From the NCBI RefSeq assembly GCF_008831075.1, contig NZ_WBJX01000004.1:378918-442917 (forward strand): a stretch of DNA of 64,000 bases, written 5' to 3'. Below the pieces are notes generated by a model, which was given only the letters and a program-made list of their open reading frames with translations, was not told the DNA's origin and did no database searches. Positions 42,777-55,615 of this stretch are shown here, piece by piece; positions within the stretch are counted from its first letter, which is position 1, and each line of letters begins with the position of its first letter. The stretch is from Pseudoclavibacter terrae. GTDB taxonomy: Bacteria; Actinomycetota; Actinomycetes; Actinomycetales; Microbacteriaceae. The position numbers and the translations under genes were made by a program.

Positions 42777-42830
42777 CTGAGGCGCGGCGGGGACGTGGAT
42801 GCACGCATCCGCTTCCCTGCCGCGCCTCAG
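42777..42830 (+). terminator. 12-bp hairpin between sodA and the EI24 gene
   Basis: CTGAGGCGCGGC (42777-42788) pairs perfectly with GCCGCGCCTCAG (42819-42830) over a 30-nt loop. It ends exactly where the next gene's -10 element begins. No U-tract, so it could be a terminator of reduced strength or an operator. Confidence 0.4.
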
Positions 42831-42836
42831 TAGTCT
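42831..42836 (+). promoter_or_regulatory. -10 element TAGTCT before the EI24 gene
   Basis: TAGTCT ends 7 nt before the ATG at 42844; leaderless start. It abuts the hairpin arm ending at 42830. Confidence 0.45.
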
Positions 42837-42843
42837 CGGTGGC

Positions 42844-43629
42844 ATGATCGGGCAGTTCTTCGCAGGCGTCGGCGCGCTCTTCCAGGGCTTCGGGTACTGG
42901 AAGAGGAAGCCGCACATGATGCTGCTGGGGCTCATCCCCGCGCTCATCGTCTTCGTGCTGGTCGGCGCGGCCCTCGTGACGCTGTTCGTCTTCGTCGACG
43001 ACATCGTCGAATGGGCGACACCATGGGCCGCGGGATGGGACGAGGTGTGGCGCAACACCCTCCGCATCGCCTTCATGACCCTCATCGTCGCCGGCGGCGT
43101 CTTCCTGTCGGTGACGACCTTCACGGCGATCACCCTGACCGTCGGCGACCCGTTCTACGAGCGCATCTGGCTGAGCGTCGAACGGGACCTCGGCGACGAG
43201 AACCCCGGGGAGGGGCTCGGCTTCTGGGCCGCCGCGAAGGGCAGCCTCTGGCTCGTCGGCATGGGCATCCTGGCCGCGATCGTCGTCGCCATCATCGGCG
43301 TGATCCCGCTCGTCGGCTCGATCACCGCGGCCATCGTGGGCGTCGCGCTCAACGGCACGGTGCTCTCGCGCGAGCTCACGGGCAGAGCACTGGATGCGCG
43401 CCGCCTGCTCGGCGATCAGCGCGCGTCCGTCATCCGCGGCAACCGCGCGCAGCTGCTCGGCTTCGGCGTCGCGACGCAGCTCTGCTTCATGGTGCCAGGC
43501 GGAGCGGTCTTCACGATGCCCGCAGCCGTCGCCGGGTCGACCGTGCTCGCGCGGCGCCTCCTCGACGACCGCGGCCTGACAGGTGTCGGCAGCCGCGAGG
43601 GCACGCCGGAGGTCGCCGGACCTGAATAG
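42844..43629 (+). CDS. EI24/CysZ-like membrane protein
   Basis: 261 residues with four or five hydrophobic segments (MMLLGLIPALIVFVLVGAAL, IAFMTLIVAGGVFLSVTTF, GILAAIVVAIIGVIPLVGSI, LLGFGVATQLCFMVPGGAVF). PFYERIWLSVERDLGDE and FMVPGGAVFTMPAAVAGSTVLA match the EI24-domain family, which includes CysZ sulfate carriers. Actinobacterial members are generally uncharacterised. The gene has its own -10 element after sodA. Function inferred only at family level. Confidence 0.85.
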   Translation: MIGQFFAGVGALFQGFGYWKRKPHMMLLGLIPALIVFVLVGAALVTLFVFVDDIVEWATPWAAGWDEVWRNTLRIAFMTLIVAGGVFLSVTTFTAITLTVGDPFYERIWLSVERDLGDENPGEGLGFWAAAKGSLWLVGMGILAAIVVAIIGVIPLVGSITAAIVGVALNGTVLSRELTGRALDARRLLGDQRASVIRGNRAQLLGFGVATQLCFMVPGGAVFTMPAAVAGSTVLARRLLDDRGLTGVGSREGTPEVAGPE

Positions 43630-43643
43630 CCCTCGATCCGCGC

Positions 43644-43673
43644 TTGCCGAATCGGCGAGGATGCGGTTAGAGT
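43644..43673 (+). promoter_or_regulatory. Promoter of the first beta-glucoside PTS operon
   Basis: -35 TTGCCG (43644-43649), 18-bp spacer, -10 TAGAGT (43668-43673). Transcription would begin near 43680, directly before the RAT site, giving a leader of about 185 nt. Confidence 0.6.
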
Positions 43674-43687
43674 TCGAGGCGACTGCG

Positions 43688-43714
43688 GGCCTGTTACTCA
43701 GCGAGGCAAGAACC
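43688..43714 (+). promoter_or_regulatory. RAT antiterminator site of PTS operon 1
   Basis: GGCCTGTTACTCAGCGAGGC followed by AAGAACC keeps the LicT/BglG RAT pattern: GG, TGTTACT, then GGCAA and AACC. The BglG-type protein encoded at 47446 is the expected binder. Immediately downstream is a small hairpin (about 43717-43743), and GCAAGAAC (43706-43713) can alternatively pair with GTTCTTGC (43793-43800), but no U-rich terminator is present. Confidence 0.8.
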
Positions 43715-43864
43715 CACGTCACAGCTCCCGAGTGGAGCTGACGCAACGCACTGCGAGCATTGCTGCTCCGCAAGGCGTCGACCTCGCTATCTGTTCTTGC
43801 ACCGTCATGTCGTCAGGCTCTCCGCTCGGGAACGTCCCCATCCCAAGCATCAATGGAGAATGCC

Positions 43865-47301
<3,437 letters not shown>

Positions 47302-47308
47302 TGTCACC

Positions 47309-47339
47309 CCCGGGGTCCCCGCACGTCGGGGCCCCCGGG
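47309..47339 (+). terminator. Strong hairpin after the phosphoglucosidase gene
   Basis: Arms 47309-47321 and 47327-47339 are complementary at 12 of 13 positions around a CACGT loop, all G/C rich. No U-tract. It could end or attenuate the operon before the antiterminator gene. Confidence 0.55.
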
Positions 47340-47445
47340 AATCCACTCGGGCTGCGTCCAAGCGGACGTAGTCTTCATCTGTGCGCGCGGCGCCTCCACC
47401 CGACCGCCGCCCACCGCATTCAGGAAAAGAAGGAGGGGAGACCCG

Positions 47446-48375
47446 ATGACGACGACGCTGACGGGAACCCTGCTGAGGGTGTTGAACAACAACGCCATCA
47501 TGGTCGACGCGGCCGGCGACCGCGTCATCCTGCTCGGCCGCGGCATCGGCTTCGGGAAGCGCCTCGGCGACACCGTCGAACTGGCCTCCGCGACCGAGTC
47601 CTTCTCCCCATCCACCGCCCTCGAGCTGCGTCAGCTCGCCGACTTCGCCCGCGAGATTCCACTCGAGGTGTTCCGGGTGGCACGCCGGGCCGTCGACCAC
47701 GCCGAGACGGCGGGCGACGTGCGGCCCAGCCAGGCGCTGCTGCTCTCGGTCGCCGACCACCTGCACTTCGCGGTCGTCCGCGCGCAGTCCGGCCTGCGCG
47801 TCGACTTCCCGCTCAAATGGGAGATCGCGCAGCTCTACCCCCGCGAGACGCAGCTCGGGCAGGCCACCGTCGGCTTCGCCAACGAGGAGCTCGGCGAGGA
47901 CGCGGCCATCGACGCCGATGAGGCCACCGCGTTCGCGATGCACTTCGTCAACGCGCAGTTCGCGAAGTCCGACACCTCGCAGACCGTCGCGATGACGAAG
48001 ACCCTGCAGAGCGTCGTCGACGTGGTCACCGAAACCTTGGGGGCGGATGCGACCGCCGACCCCACGAACGTCGCCCGCTTCGTCACCCACCTGCGCTACC
48101 TGTACGCGCGCATGACGACCCGAACGCAGCTGGACAGCGCACCCCCGCAGCTCTTCACGGCCATCCGCGACTCGTATCCCGAGATCGTGGCCACGAGCGA
48201 CCGCGTCCGCGGCATCATCGAGGCGCAGGGCGGAAAGCTCAGCGAGGCCGAGGTCTGCTACCTCGAGATCCACCTCGCCCGGCTTTCGACGAGCGCCCGT
48301 GAGCCGCAGGCAGTGCCCGCCGGTTCCCCCGCTGACACGACGGCGTCAGGCGGGCCCGCCCCCACCAGCGCCTAG
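47446..48375 (+). CDS. BglG/LicT-family antiterminator 1
   Basis: 309 residues. N-terminal RNA-binding domain (LLRVLNNNAIMVDAAGDRVILLGRGIGFG) and two PRD domains whose phosphorylation histidines are present: PRD1 in VADHLHFAV and FAMHFVNAQF, PRD2 in FVTHLRYLYARM and YLEIHLARL. It binds the RAT in the leader at 43688 to stop premature termination when substrate is present. AAGGAGGGGAG lies before the ATG. It is the last gene of its operon, unlike its paralogue at 62886. The stop overlaps the convergent gene's stop (CTAG). Confidence 0.93.
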   Translation: MTTTLTGTLLRVLNNNAIMVDAAGDRVILLGRGIGFGKRLGDTVELASATESFSPSTALELRQLADFAREIPLEVFRVARRAVDHAETAGDVRPSQALLLSVADHLHFAVVRAQSGLRVDFPLKWEIAQLYPRETQLGQATVGFANEELGEDAAIDADEATAFAMHFVNAQFAKSDTSQTVAMTKTLQSVVDVVTETLGADATADPTNVARFVTHLRYLYARMTTRTQLDSAPPQLFTAIRDSYPEIVATSDRVRGIIEAQGGKLSEAEVCYLEIHLARLSTSAREPQAVPAGSPADTTASGGPAPTSA

Positions 48376-49229
48376 CAGGCGGCCCGGCGCTCGACCCGCA
48401 TACCGGTCACGAAGATCGTCTGGTCGTTGTACTGGGTCACCGTGTTGTTCGTCGTGCCCTGCGTGTAGCCGAGGTTGAGGTAGCGCACCGTGAAGGAGCG
48501 CACCGGCCCGGGGAAGACCACGTCGACCTGTCCGCCAGGGGCGTCCTCGTTCTTGTTGCCGTCGGTCGAGTTGTACCAGGGGCTCGCCGACGTGCCAGCG
48601 CCGGTGACCGTCGACCCGCTCGGGATCGAGAACGTCCTCGGGGCGGCGGACTCGAGGACGACGCCGTCGAGGAAGTCGCGCGTCCGTCGGTCGACCATGG
48701 TGGACGCGCCTTGACGCCAGGCACGGTCGATGTCGGTGATCGCGAAGCGCACGTTGTAGAGGTCTTCGTCGAACGTGAAGACCACCGACTGCACGTCAGC
48801 CGACGTGGGTTGCGTGCTGCCGTCGCCGACCCGCTGGTTGATCTGGTAGCCGCGCTGTCCGATGCCGCCGACGTTCTGCGCTGAGACGGTGCCGTCGTTC
48901 GTCTCGGCGCGGGCGTTGCCGGCGAACGTGTGACGGACGCTTGCCGTCACGTTCGGGGTCGACGGCCTGGTCGAGTTCTGCGGGGTGAACACGGCACGAC
49001 GGTCGAGCGTCGACGATGCGCCCAGGCTGGCCGCGGCACCGGTGACGGTCGCGAGTCCCCAGTTGATGCCCACGTCGGGGTCGACGCACAGCGTGGAGGC
49101 GGCCGCGAGCGGCGCGGCGACTGCGAGCGCGAGCACTGGCGCCGACCAGGCCGCCGCGGTGAGCAGGCTGCGGCGACTCGTCGTCTGGCCTGCGGTGGTC
49201 TCGGTCTTGGATGCTGCGGCGTTCTGCAT
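48372..49229 (-). CDS. Secreted protein with a twin-arginine signal, function unknown
   Basis: 285 residues. The Tat signal is TSRRSLLTAAAWSAPVLALA followed by an Ala-rich cleavage region. The mature part is Thr/Ser/Asn-rich and beta-like (VVFTFDEDLYNVRFAITDID, GPVRSFTVRYLNLGYTQG), ending in a cysteine (RRAAC). I chose the ATG at 49229: AAGGA lies 7 nt upstream. No enzyme motif recognised; cell-surface or extracellular role is inferred. Tail-to-tail with the antiterminator gene. Confidence 0.8.
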   Translation of the reverse strand: MQNAAASKTETTAGQTTSRRSLLTAAAWSAPVLALAVAAPLAAASTLCVDPDVGINWGLATVTGAAASLGASSTLDRRAVFTPQNSTRPSTPNVTASVRHTFAGNARAETNDGTVSAQNVGGIGQRGYQINQRVGDGSTQPTSADVQSVVFTFDEDLYNVRFAITDIDRAWRQGASTMVDRRTRDFLDGVVLESAAPRTFSIPSGSTVTGAGTSASPWYNSTDGNKNEDAPGGQVDVVFPGPVRSFTVRYLNLGYTQGTTNNTVTQYNDQTIFVTGMRVERRAAC

Positions 49230-49457
49230 GTGGGCGTCCTTCTGCGGGGGCATGAGAGCACGCCAGCGACAAGGGCGACACCGGGGGCAGTGTCGAGGCG
49301 AGTGCTGGCGCACGGAAGAGCACCGCGCGGGGGTGCGTTCGGTGCGAGAGCGTGCTGGCCATCGCCACCTCCGCAGCCGCGGTCTCCGCCATGTGGCGCT
49401 ACGCAGCGGCGGTTCGCGACGAACGGCCGGATAGCCAAAACACTATGCGAACCCATA

Positions 49458-49473
49458 GACCTACCGGTCGGTC
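49458..49473. promoter_or_regulatory. TetR-type palindrome in a gene-free region
   Basis: GACC-T-ACCGGT-C-GGTC, symmetric at 14 of 16 positions, with the ACCGGT core common in TetR-family operators. It lies in the 343-bp gap between the Tat-protein start (49229) and the AraC-gene stop (49573). No TetR gene is adjacent. The remainder of the gap shows only the likely promoter region of the Tat-protein gene. Confidence 0.4.
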
Positions 49474-49572
49474 CGGCGACGGATCAGACGAATCCCGCGA
49501 CAGATCGTCGACCTTCTCGCCGAGAGACGTGCAGCGCCGGCGCCTCAACGATGGCCCGGATCGGCGTAGCGT

Positions 49573-50457
49573 TCAGTCGCGCCCGAGCGCCTCGATCGCC
49601 TGCTGCATGGAAAGCACGGACGCGAAGCCCGCCGACTTCGCCGCCGACCTGCGCTGGGCGGCCGAATCGCCCTCGGCGAGCAGGTGCCCGGCGTGCCTCG
49701 CGCGGGCGTTCCGCAACTCCACCGCCGGGGTCATCCCCACGCTCTCGAATGCCCTGTGCAGCAGCGACCGCGAGACGTTGAGGCGCTGCGCGAGCGTCGT
49801 CGCCGTGAGCGTGCGATCCGCGAACTCGCGTGCGATGATCTGCCGCGCCCCCTCGAGCAGCACGATGAAGCGGTCGCCGCCGTCACCCGCATCCGCCCTG
49901 AAACGACCGACGGCCTCCGCGATGCTCGCGAGCAGGGCCGACTCGATGGCGATGCGGAGGTTGCCCGCGCCCGGCCCCGAGTACTCGGTGTCCGAATCCA
50001 GGATGCTCGTGACAAGCGCACGCAGGGCGCGGCTGTAGACGGGGTCGGCGTCAACTCTGAGCGGGAACTCCCTGATGATCGGCTCGATGGCGGATCTTCG
50101 CACGGAGTAGAGGAACAGCGTCGTCTCGTCAGGGCTCGAGAACTCGTGTGGCTTCCGCGGATCGAAGAGGAGGAACGAGCCAGGGGGCAGCTCGTGCGCG
50201 ACCCCCGCGATGGTGACCGTGGTGGTGCCCGTGATGGAGGAGAGCACCTGCACGGTCTCGAGGTCGCCAGGGATGATCTCGCCGATCGTGGCGCGCACCG
50301 GGGACAACCGGAGCCTCCACATGGCGACCTCGCCCAGGTCGATCGCGGTGACGTCGACGGCGAAGTCGGGCCCGGCCTGCTTCACCCGGTAGCCGCTCAG
50401 CTCAGCGAACGTGAGCGCACTGCTCCCCCGGTGCCGGTGTCGCTGGGGGGAAGCCAC
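49573..50457 (-). CDS. AraC-family regulator of the oxidase/importer operon
   Basis: 294 residues: an N-terminal AraC_binding_2-like sensor domain (TIGEIIPGDLETVQVLSS, PPGSFLLFDPRKPHEF) and a C-terminal HTH domain (LTATTLAQRLNVSRSLLHRAFESVGMTP, then KSAGFASVLSMQQAIEAL). The GTG start at 50457 has no ribosome site. It lies 123 bp downstream of the aminotransferase gene on the same strand, so it is either the last operon gene or separately transcribed. It probably controls that operon. Confidence 0.88.
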   Translation of the reverse strand: MASPQRHRHRGSSALTFAELSGYRVKQAGPDFAVDVTAIDLGEVAMWRLRLSPVRATIGEIIPGDLETVQVLSSITGTTTVTIAGVAHELPPGSFLLFDPRKPHEFSSPDETTLFLYSVRRSAIEPIIREFPLRVDADPVYSRALRALVTSILDSDTEYSGPGAGNLRIAIESALLASIAEAVGRFRADAGDGGDRFIVLLEGARQIIAREFADRTLTATTLAQRLNVSRSLLHRAFESVGMTPAVELRNARARHAGHLLAEGDSAAQRRSAAKSAGFASVLSMQQAIEALGRD

Positions 50458-50580
50458 GCGGTCATTTTCCCATGCAGGTGCGCCTGCGATGACTCAGCTT
50501 CACGCCTCCCTCCCAGTTCTTGATGTCCATCTTCGGGCGCCCGATTCCGAGGTCGCCCACGGCAGGCCCTTCTGCGCGCG

Positions 50581-51807
50581 TCAGCGCTGCGTCGCGACTG
50601 CGCGGCCGAGGCGGACGGCGCCCTCCTGGAGCCGCTCGATGGGGGTGTCGCCGTAGGAGAGCCGGAGTCGGCGGTCGGAATCCGTGCCAGGACCGGACGG
50701 GAAGAACGAGCCGCGCTGGTAGCTGATGCCCTCGGCCGTCGCGTCGTCCGCGAGCTTGTCGGCGTCGATCGAGTCGTCCGCGATGCGCGGCCAGAGGAAC
50801 AGCCCACCCTCGGGTGCGTCGATCTCGAAGACCCCGGGGGCCTCCGCCTCGAGGGCCGCGGAGAGCGCATCCGCCCGCTGCCGGTACAGGGTGCGTGCCG
50901 TGGCGAGGGTGTCGTCGAAGAACGTGGGCGTCGAGCCGAGCAGCTCGGCGACCGCGTGCTCCACGAGCTGCGACGAGTGCGAGTCCTGGCGGGCGCGCAG
51001 CGACACGAAGTCGGGCACGAGCCGCTCCGGCAGCACGAGCCAGCCGAGGCGCAGGCCGGGGCCGAGCGTCTTCGTGAACGTGTTGATGTGGATCACGTGC
51101 GACGAGCTGTTGAACACCTCGAAGTCGAGCTCCTCACCCCGGAAGCCCAGTTCCCGGTACGGGTTGTCGGCGAGCAGGATGAAGTTGTACTGCTCAGCGA
51201 GCCGCACGAGCTCGCGGCGTCCCTCGAGGGTGAGGCTGTGCTGCGACGGGTTGTGGAAATCGGGCACCGTGTAGACGGCCGAGGGGCGGGCACCGGCGAC
51301 GAGGTGCGCCTCGAGCTCAGCGACGTCGAAGCCGTCGCGGCCGACCGTGATCGGCAGGATCTTGGCGTCCGAGAGCTCGAGCCCACGCAGGAACAGGGGG
51401 AAGATCGGGTTGTCGACCGCCACGAGCCCGCCGCGTTCGACGACGAGCTGCACGGCCAGCGAGATGCCGTGGAAGCCGCCGTTGGTGACCAGGATGCGGG
51501 ACACCGGCACGCCTTCGCGAGCGGCGATCCACTCCCGGAGGGCCGGGACGCCCTCGGTGCGCCCGTACTGCAGCGCCGGCACGCCCGGCACCGAGAGGAC
51601 GCGCGCGGTCGCCTCGGCCAGCTCGGCCGACGGCAGCACCGACGGGTCGGGGATGCCACCGAGCAGCTCGATCGCGTCCGGGTGACGGTCGCGCAGGGTG
51701 ACGTCGCCGAAGCCCTTCGGCGCCGTGAACGCGCGGGCGAGCTCGGTCGAGGTCCAGGTCGGGGGCTCGCTGTGCGTGAGCGTCTGCAGTGCGGCGGTGG
51801 TTGTCAT
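50581..51807 (-). CDS. PLP-dependent aminotransferase, class I/II (MocR/2-aminoadipate type without HTH)
   Basis: 408 residues. PLP lysine Lys246 (NTFTKTLGPGLRLGW), Asp214 (LLADNPYREL), Asn in VPDFHNPSQ and the C-terminal arginine region RRLRLSY. The pattern fits the LysN/2-aminoadipate aminotransferase group, which accepts several 2-oxo acids. 84 bp downstream of the importer ATPase gene. With the FAD-linked 2-hydroxyacid oxidase at the operon start it could convert the oxidised product to an amino acid. Confidence 0.92.
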   Translation of the reverse strand: MTTTAALQTLTHSEPPTWTSTELARAFTAPKGFGDVTLRDRHPDAIELLGGIPDPSVLPSAELAEATARVLSVPGVPALQYGRTEGVPALREWIAAREGVPVSRILVTNGGFHGISLAVQLVVERGGLVAVDNPIFPLFLRGLELSDAKILPITVGRDGFDVAELEAHLVAGARPSAVYTVPDFHNPSQHSLTLEGRRELVRLAEQYNFILLADNPYRELGFRGEELDFEVFNSSSHVIHINTFTKTLGPGLRLGWLVLPERLVPDFVSLRARQDSHSSQLVEHAVAELLGSTPTFFDDTLATARTLYRQRADALSAALEAEAPGVFEIDAPEGGLFLWPRIADDSIDADKLADDATAEGISYQRGSFFPSGPGTDSDRRLRLSYGDTPIERLQEGAVRLGRAVATQR

Positions 51808-51891
51808 GGTGTCGTCGTTCTCTCTCGCGTGATGCGATCGGCCCCGGCCGGGCCGAGACGGTGAGTTCAGGTGGATGTTCGGGGCGACGCG

Positions 51892-53571
<1,680 letters not shown>

Positions 53572-53614
53572 AGCGGGTCTCTCTTCGTCTGTTCAGTCGG
53601 GATCAGGCGAGCGA

Positions 53615-54484
53615 TCAGGACGTCTGCCGGAGCCACCGGCTGATGCGGTTGACGGAGAGCACCGTCGCGATGGTGACAAGCGCGGGCCACAGGACAAGCC
53701 AGGGGGCACGCGGGTAGTCCTTGCCGTTGGAGATGAGGAGGCCCCAGTCGGATGCGGGCGGCGGGTCGCCGTAGCCGAGGAACGCGAGGCCGGCGATGAC
53801 GAGGATCGACAGCCCGAACTGCAGCACGGCAAGCGCGAGCACCGAGCGGGAGGCGTTCGGCAGGACGTGCCGACCGAGCACGTGCCACTTCGAGCCGCCC
53901 TGCAGGTACGCGGCCTCCACGAACGTGGCCCGCCTCGTCTTCAGCACCTCGGAGCGCATGACGCGGGCGAAGACGGCGACCGCGGAGACGCCCGTCGCGA
54001 TCGCGGCGTTGATGGTCTGGAAGCCGAGCGAGGAGACGATGACGACCGCGAGGAGGAAGCTCGGGATCGCGAGCAGCACGTCCACGAACCGGGCGAGCAC
54101 CGTGTCGGTCCACGAGCCGATGAAGCCGCCGATGAGGCCGATCGCACCGCCGACGACCACACCGATGACGACGGCGACGAGCGCCGACGAGATCGACGAC
54201 TGCGTGCCGAAGACGACCCGCGCGAACTGGTCGCGGCCCAGGTGGTCGGTCCCGAACCAGTGCTGCAGGCTCGGACCGAGGAACTTGTCGGCCGGCACCC
54301 CGTCGACGGGGCTGTACGTGGTGAAGACCCCGGGGAGCAGCGACCAGGCCAGAACCAGGGCGAGGACGACGAACGACAGCACGACCGTCGGCGGGAGCAC
54401 GCCGATCGCGCGCACCTTGAATGCGGCCTTCGGGCTGCGTCCGCCCGTGGCGGCTGGGGCGGCGTTCAGAACTGCGGAGGTCAT
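53615..54484 (-). CDS. ABC permease, DppC type
   Basis: 289 residues with six helices. The N-terminal segment and GTDHLGRDQFARVVFGTQSS are typical DppC/OppC, and the EAA-type loop is VEAAYLQGGSKWHVLGRHVLP. Its ATG overlaps the DppB stop (ATGA). Forms the membrane channel with DppB. Confidence 0.95.
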   Translation of the reverse strand: MTSAVLNAAPAATGGRSPKAAFKVRAIGVLPPTVVLSFVVLALVLAWSLLPGVFTTYSPVDGVPADKFLGPSLQHWFGTDHLGRDQFARVVFGTQSSISSALVAVVIGVVVGGAIGLIGGFIGSWTDTVLARFVDVLLAIPSFLLAVVIVSSLGFQTINAAIATGVSAVAVFARVMRSEVLKTRRATFVEAAYLQGGSKWHVLGRHVLPNASRSVLALAVLQFGLSILVIAGLAFLGYGDPPPASDWGLLISNGKDYPRAPWLVLWPALVTIATVLSVNRISRWLRQTS

Positions 54485-55614
54485 ACGATGCTCGCCTCTT
54501 CCTTGAGTGGTGAGTCGGGCTTGAGGGGTGAGTCGGGCTCGAGCGAGTCGGACGGCGAGGACTGGGACGCGGCGGATGCCTTCGCGCGCTCGGGTGCGGA
54601 TGCGGATGCGGATGCGGATGCGGATGCGGATGCGTCACCATCGCCGATCACGGGCCCGCCCTTCTTGCGGTTGCCCTCGATGTCGACGCGCGGGTCGAGG
54701 ATCGGGTAGGCGAGGTCGGCGAGCAGGTTGACGACGACGAAGACGACCGCGGCGAGGCCGACGACGGCCTGCAGCACCGGGAGGTCCTGGCTCGCGACGG
54801 CGCGCTGCACGACGCTGCCGATGCCGCTCCGCCCGAAGACGGCCTCGGTGATGAGCGAGCCGCCGAGCAGCTCGCCCACCGTGAGCGCGAGGACCGTGAC
54901 GGCGGGGAGTGCGGACGGCTTCAGCAGGTGGCGGGTGAAGAGGCGACGCTGCGTGAGGCCGCGCGAGCGCGCCACCGACGCGTACTCCTGCGAGGATGCG
55001 TGGTCGAGGTTCGTGATGAGCACCTCCGCGATCTGCGCGGAGACGGGGATGCCGAGGGCGACGGCGGCGAAGAACGTCGCCCATCCGCTCTCCGGGTCCA
55101 CGATGCGGAACAGGCAGAGCCCGAACGCGAACACGGTGATGAGGAGCAGGCCGATGACGAAGTTCGGCACCGACAGGAACAGCGACGGGAACGCGCGGAG
55201 CAGGCCCTGGCCGTAGCGGACCGGCAGCACCTGCGTCCCGAACGCGATGAGCGCGGCGAGCACCACGGCGACGAGGAGGGCGCTGCCCGCGAGCGCGAGC
55301 GTCGAAGGCAGCGCATCCCCGATGAGGTCGGCGACGGGGAGGTTCGACCGCAGCGAGACGCCGAAGTCGCCGACGACGAACCGCGTGAGCGACCCCCACA
55401 GCTGCACGAGCAGCGGCTGGTCGAGGCCGTAGTAGGCCACGATGCGGGCGATCTCCTCCTCCGTGAACCCGTTCTCCGGGTTCCGGAGCGTGCTCGTCAC
55501 CGGGTCGCCCGGCAGCACGCTGATGACGAAGAACGTGAAGACGTAGGCGAGCAGCACGACGATCACCGCCTGCCCCGTGCGCCTCAACGCGAAGCGCGTG
55601 TACCGGCCTCGCAT
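54481..55614 (-). CDS. ABC permease, DppB type, with a long C-terminal tail
   Basis: 377 residues. Six helices and the DppB features FVISVLPGDPVTSTLRNPENG near the N terminus and RRLFTRHLLKPSALPAVTVLAL (coupling region). About 55 extra residues follow the fold: Ala-Ser repeats coded by six GGATGC hexamers (54598-54633) and then a Pro/Asp/Leu/Lys repeat ending in EEASIV. Normal DppB proteins end soon after the last helix. The start ATG follows the binding-protein stop by 1 nt. Confidence 0.93.
   Translation of the reverse strand: MRGRYTRFALRRTGQAVIVVLLAYVFTFFVISVLPGDPVTSTLRNPENGFTEEEIARIVAYYGLDQPLLVQLWGSLTRFVVGDFGVSLRSNLPVADLIGDALPSTLALAGSALLVAVVLAALIAFGTQVLPVRYGQGLLRAFPSLFLSVPNFVIGLLLITVFAFGLCLFRIVDPESGWATFFAAVALGIPVSAQIAEVLITNLDHASSQEYASVARSRGLTQRRLFTRHLLKPSALPAVTVLALTVGELLGGSLITEAVFGRSGIGSVVQRAVASQDLPVLQAVVGLAAVVFVVVNLLADLAYPILDPRVDIEGNRKKGGPVIGDGDASASASASASASAPERAKASAASQSSPSDSLEPDSPLKPDSPLKEEASIV
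54598..54633. repeat. Six tandem GGATGC hexamers
   Basis: Encode an Ala-Ser run in the DppB tail on the minus strand. The same hexamer (as GCATCC) is repeated three times at 45788-45805 in the PTS gene tail. Confidence 0.9.
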
Positions 55615-55615
55615 G

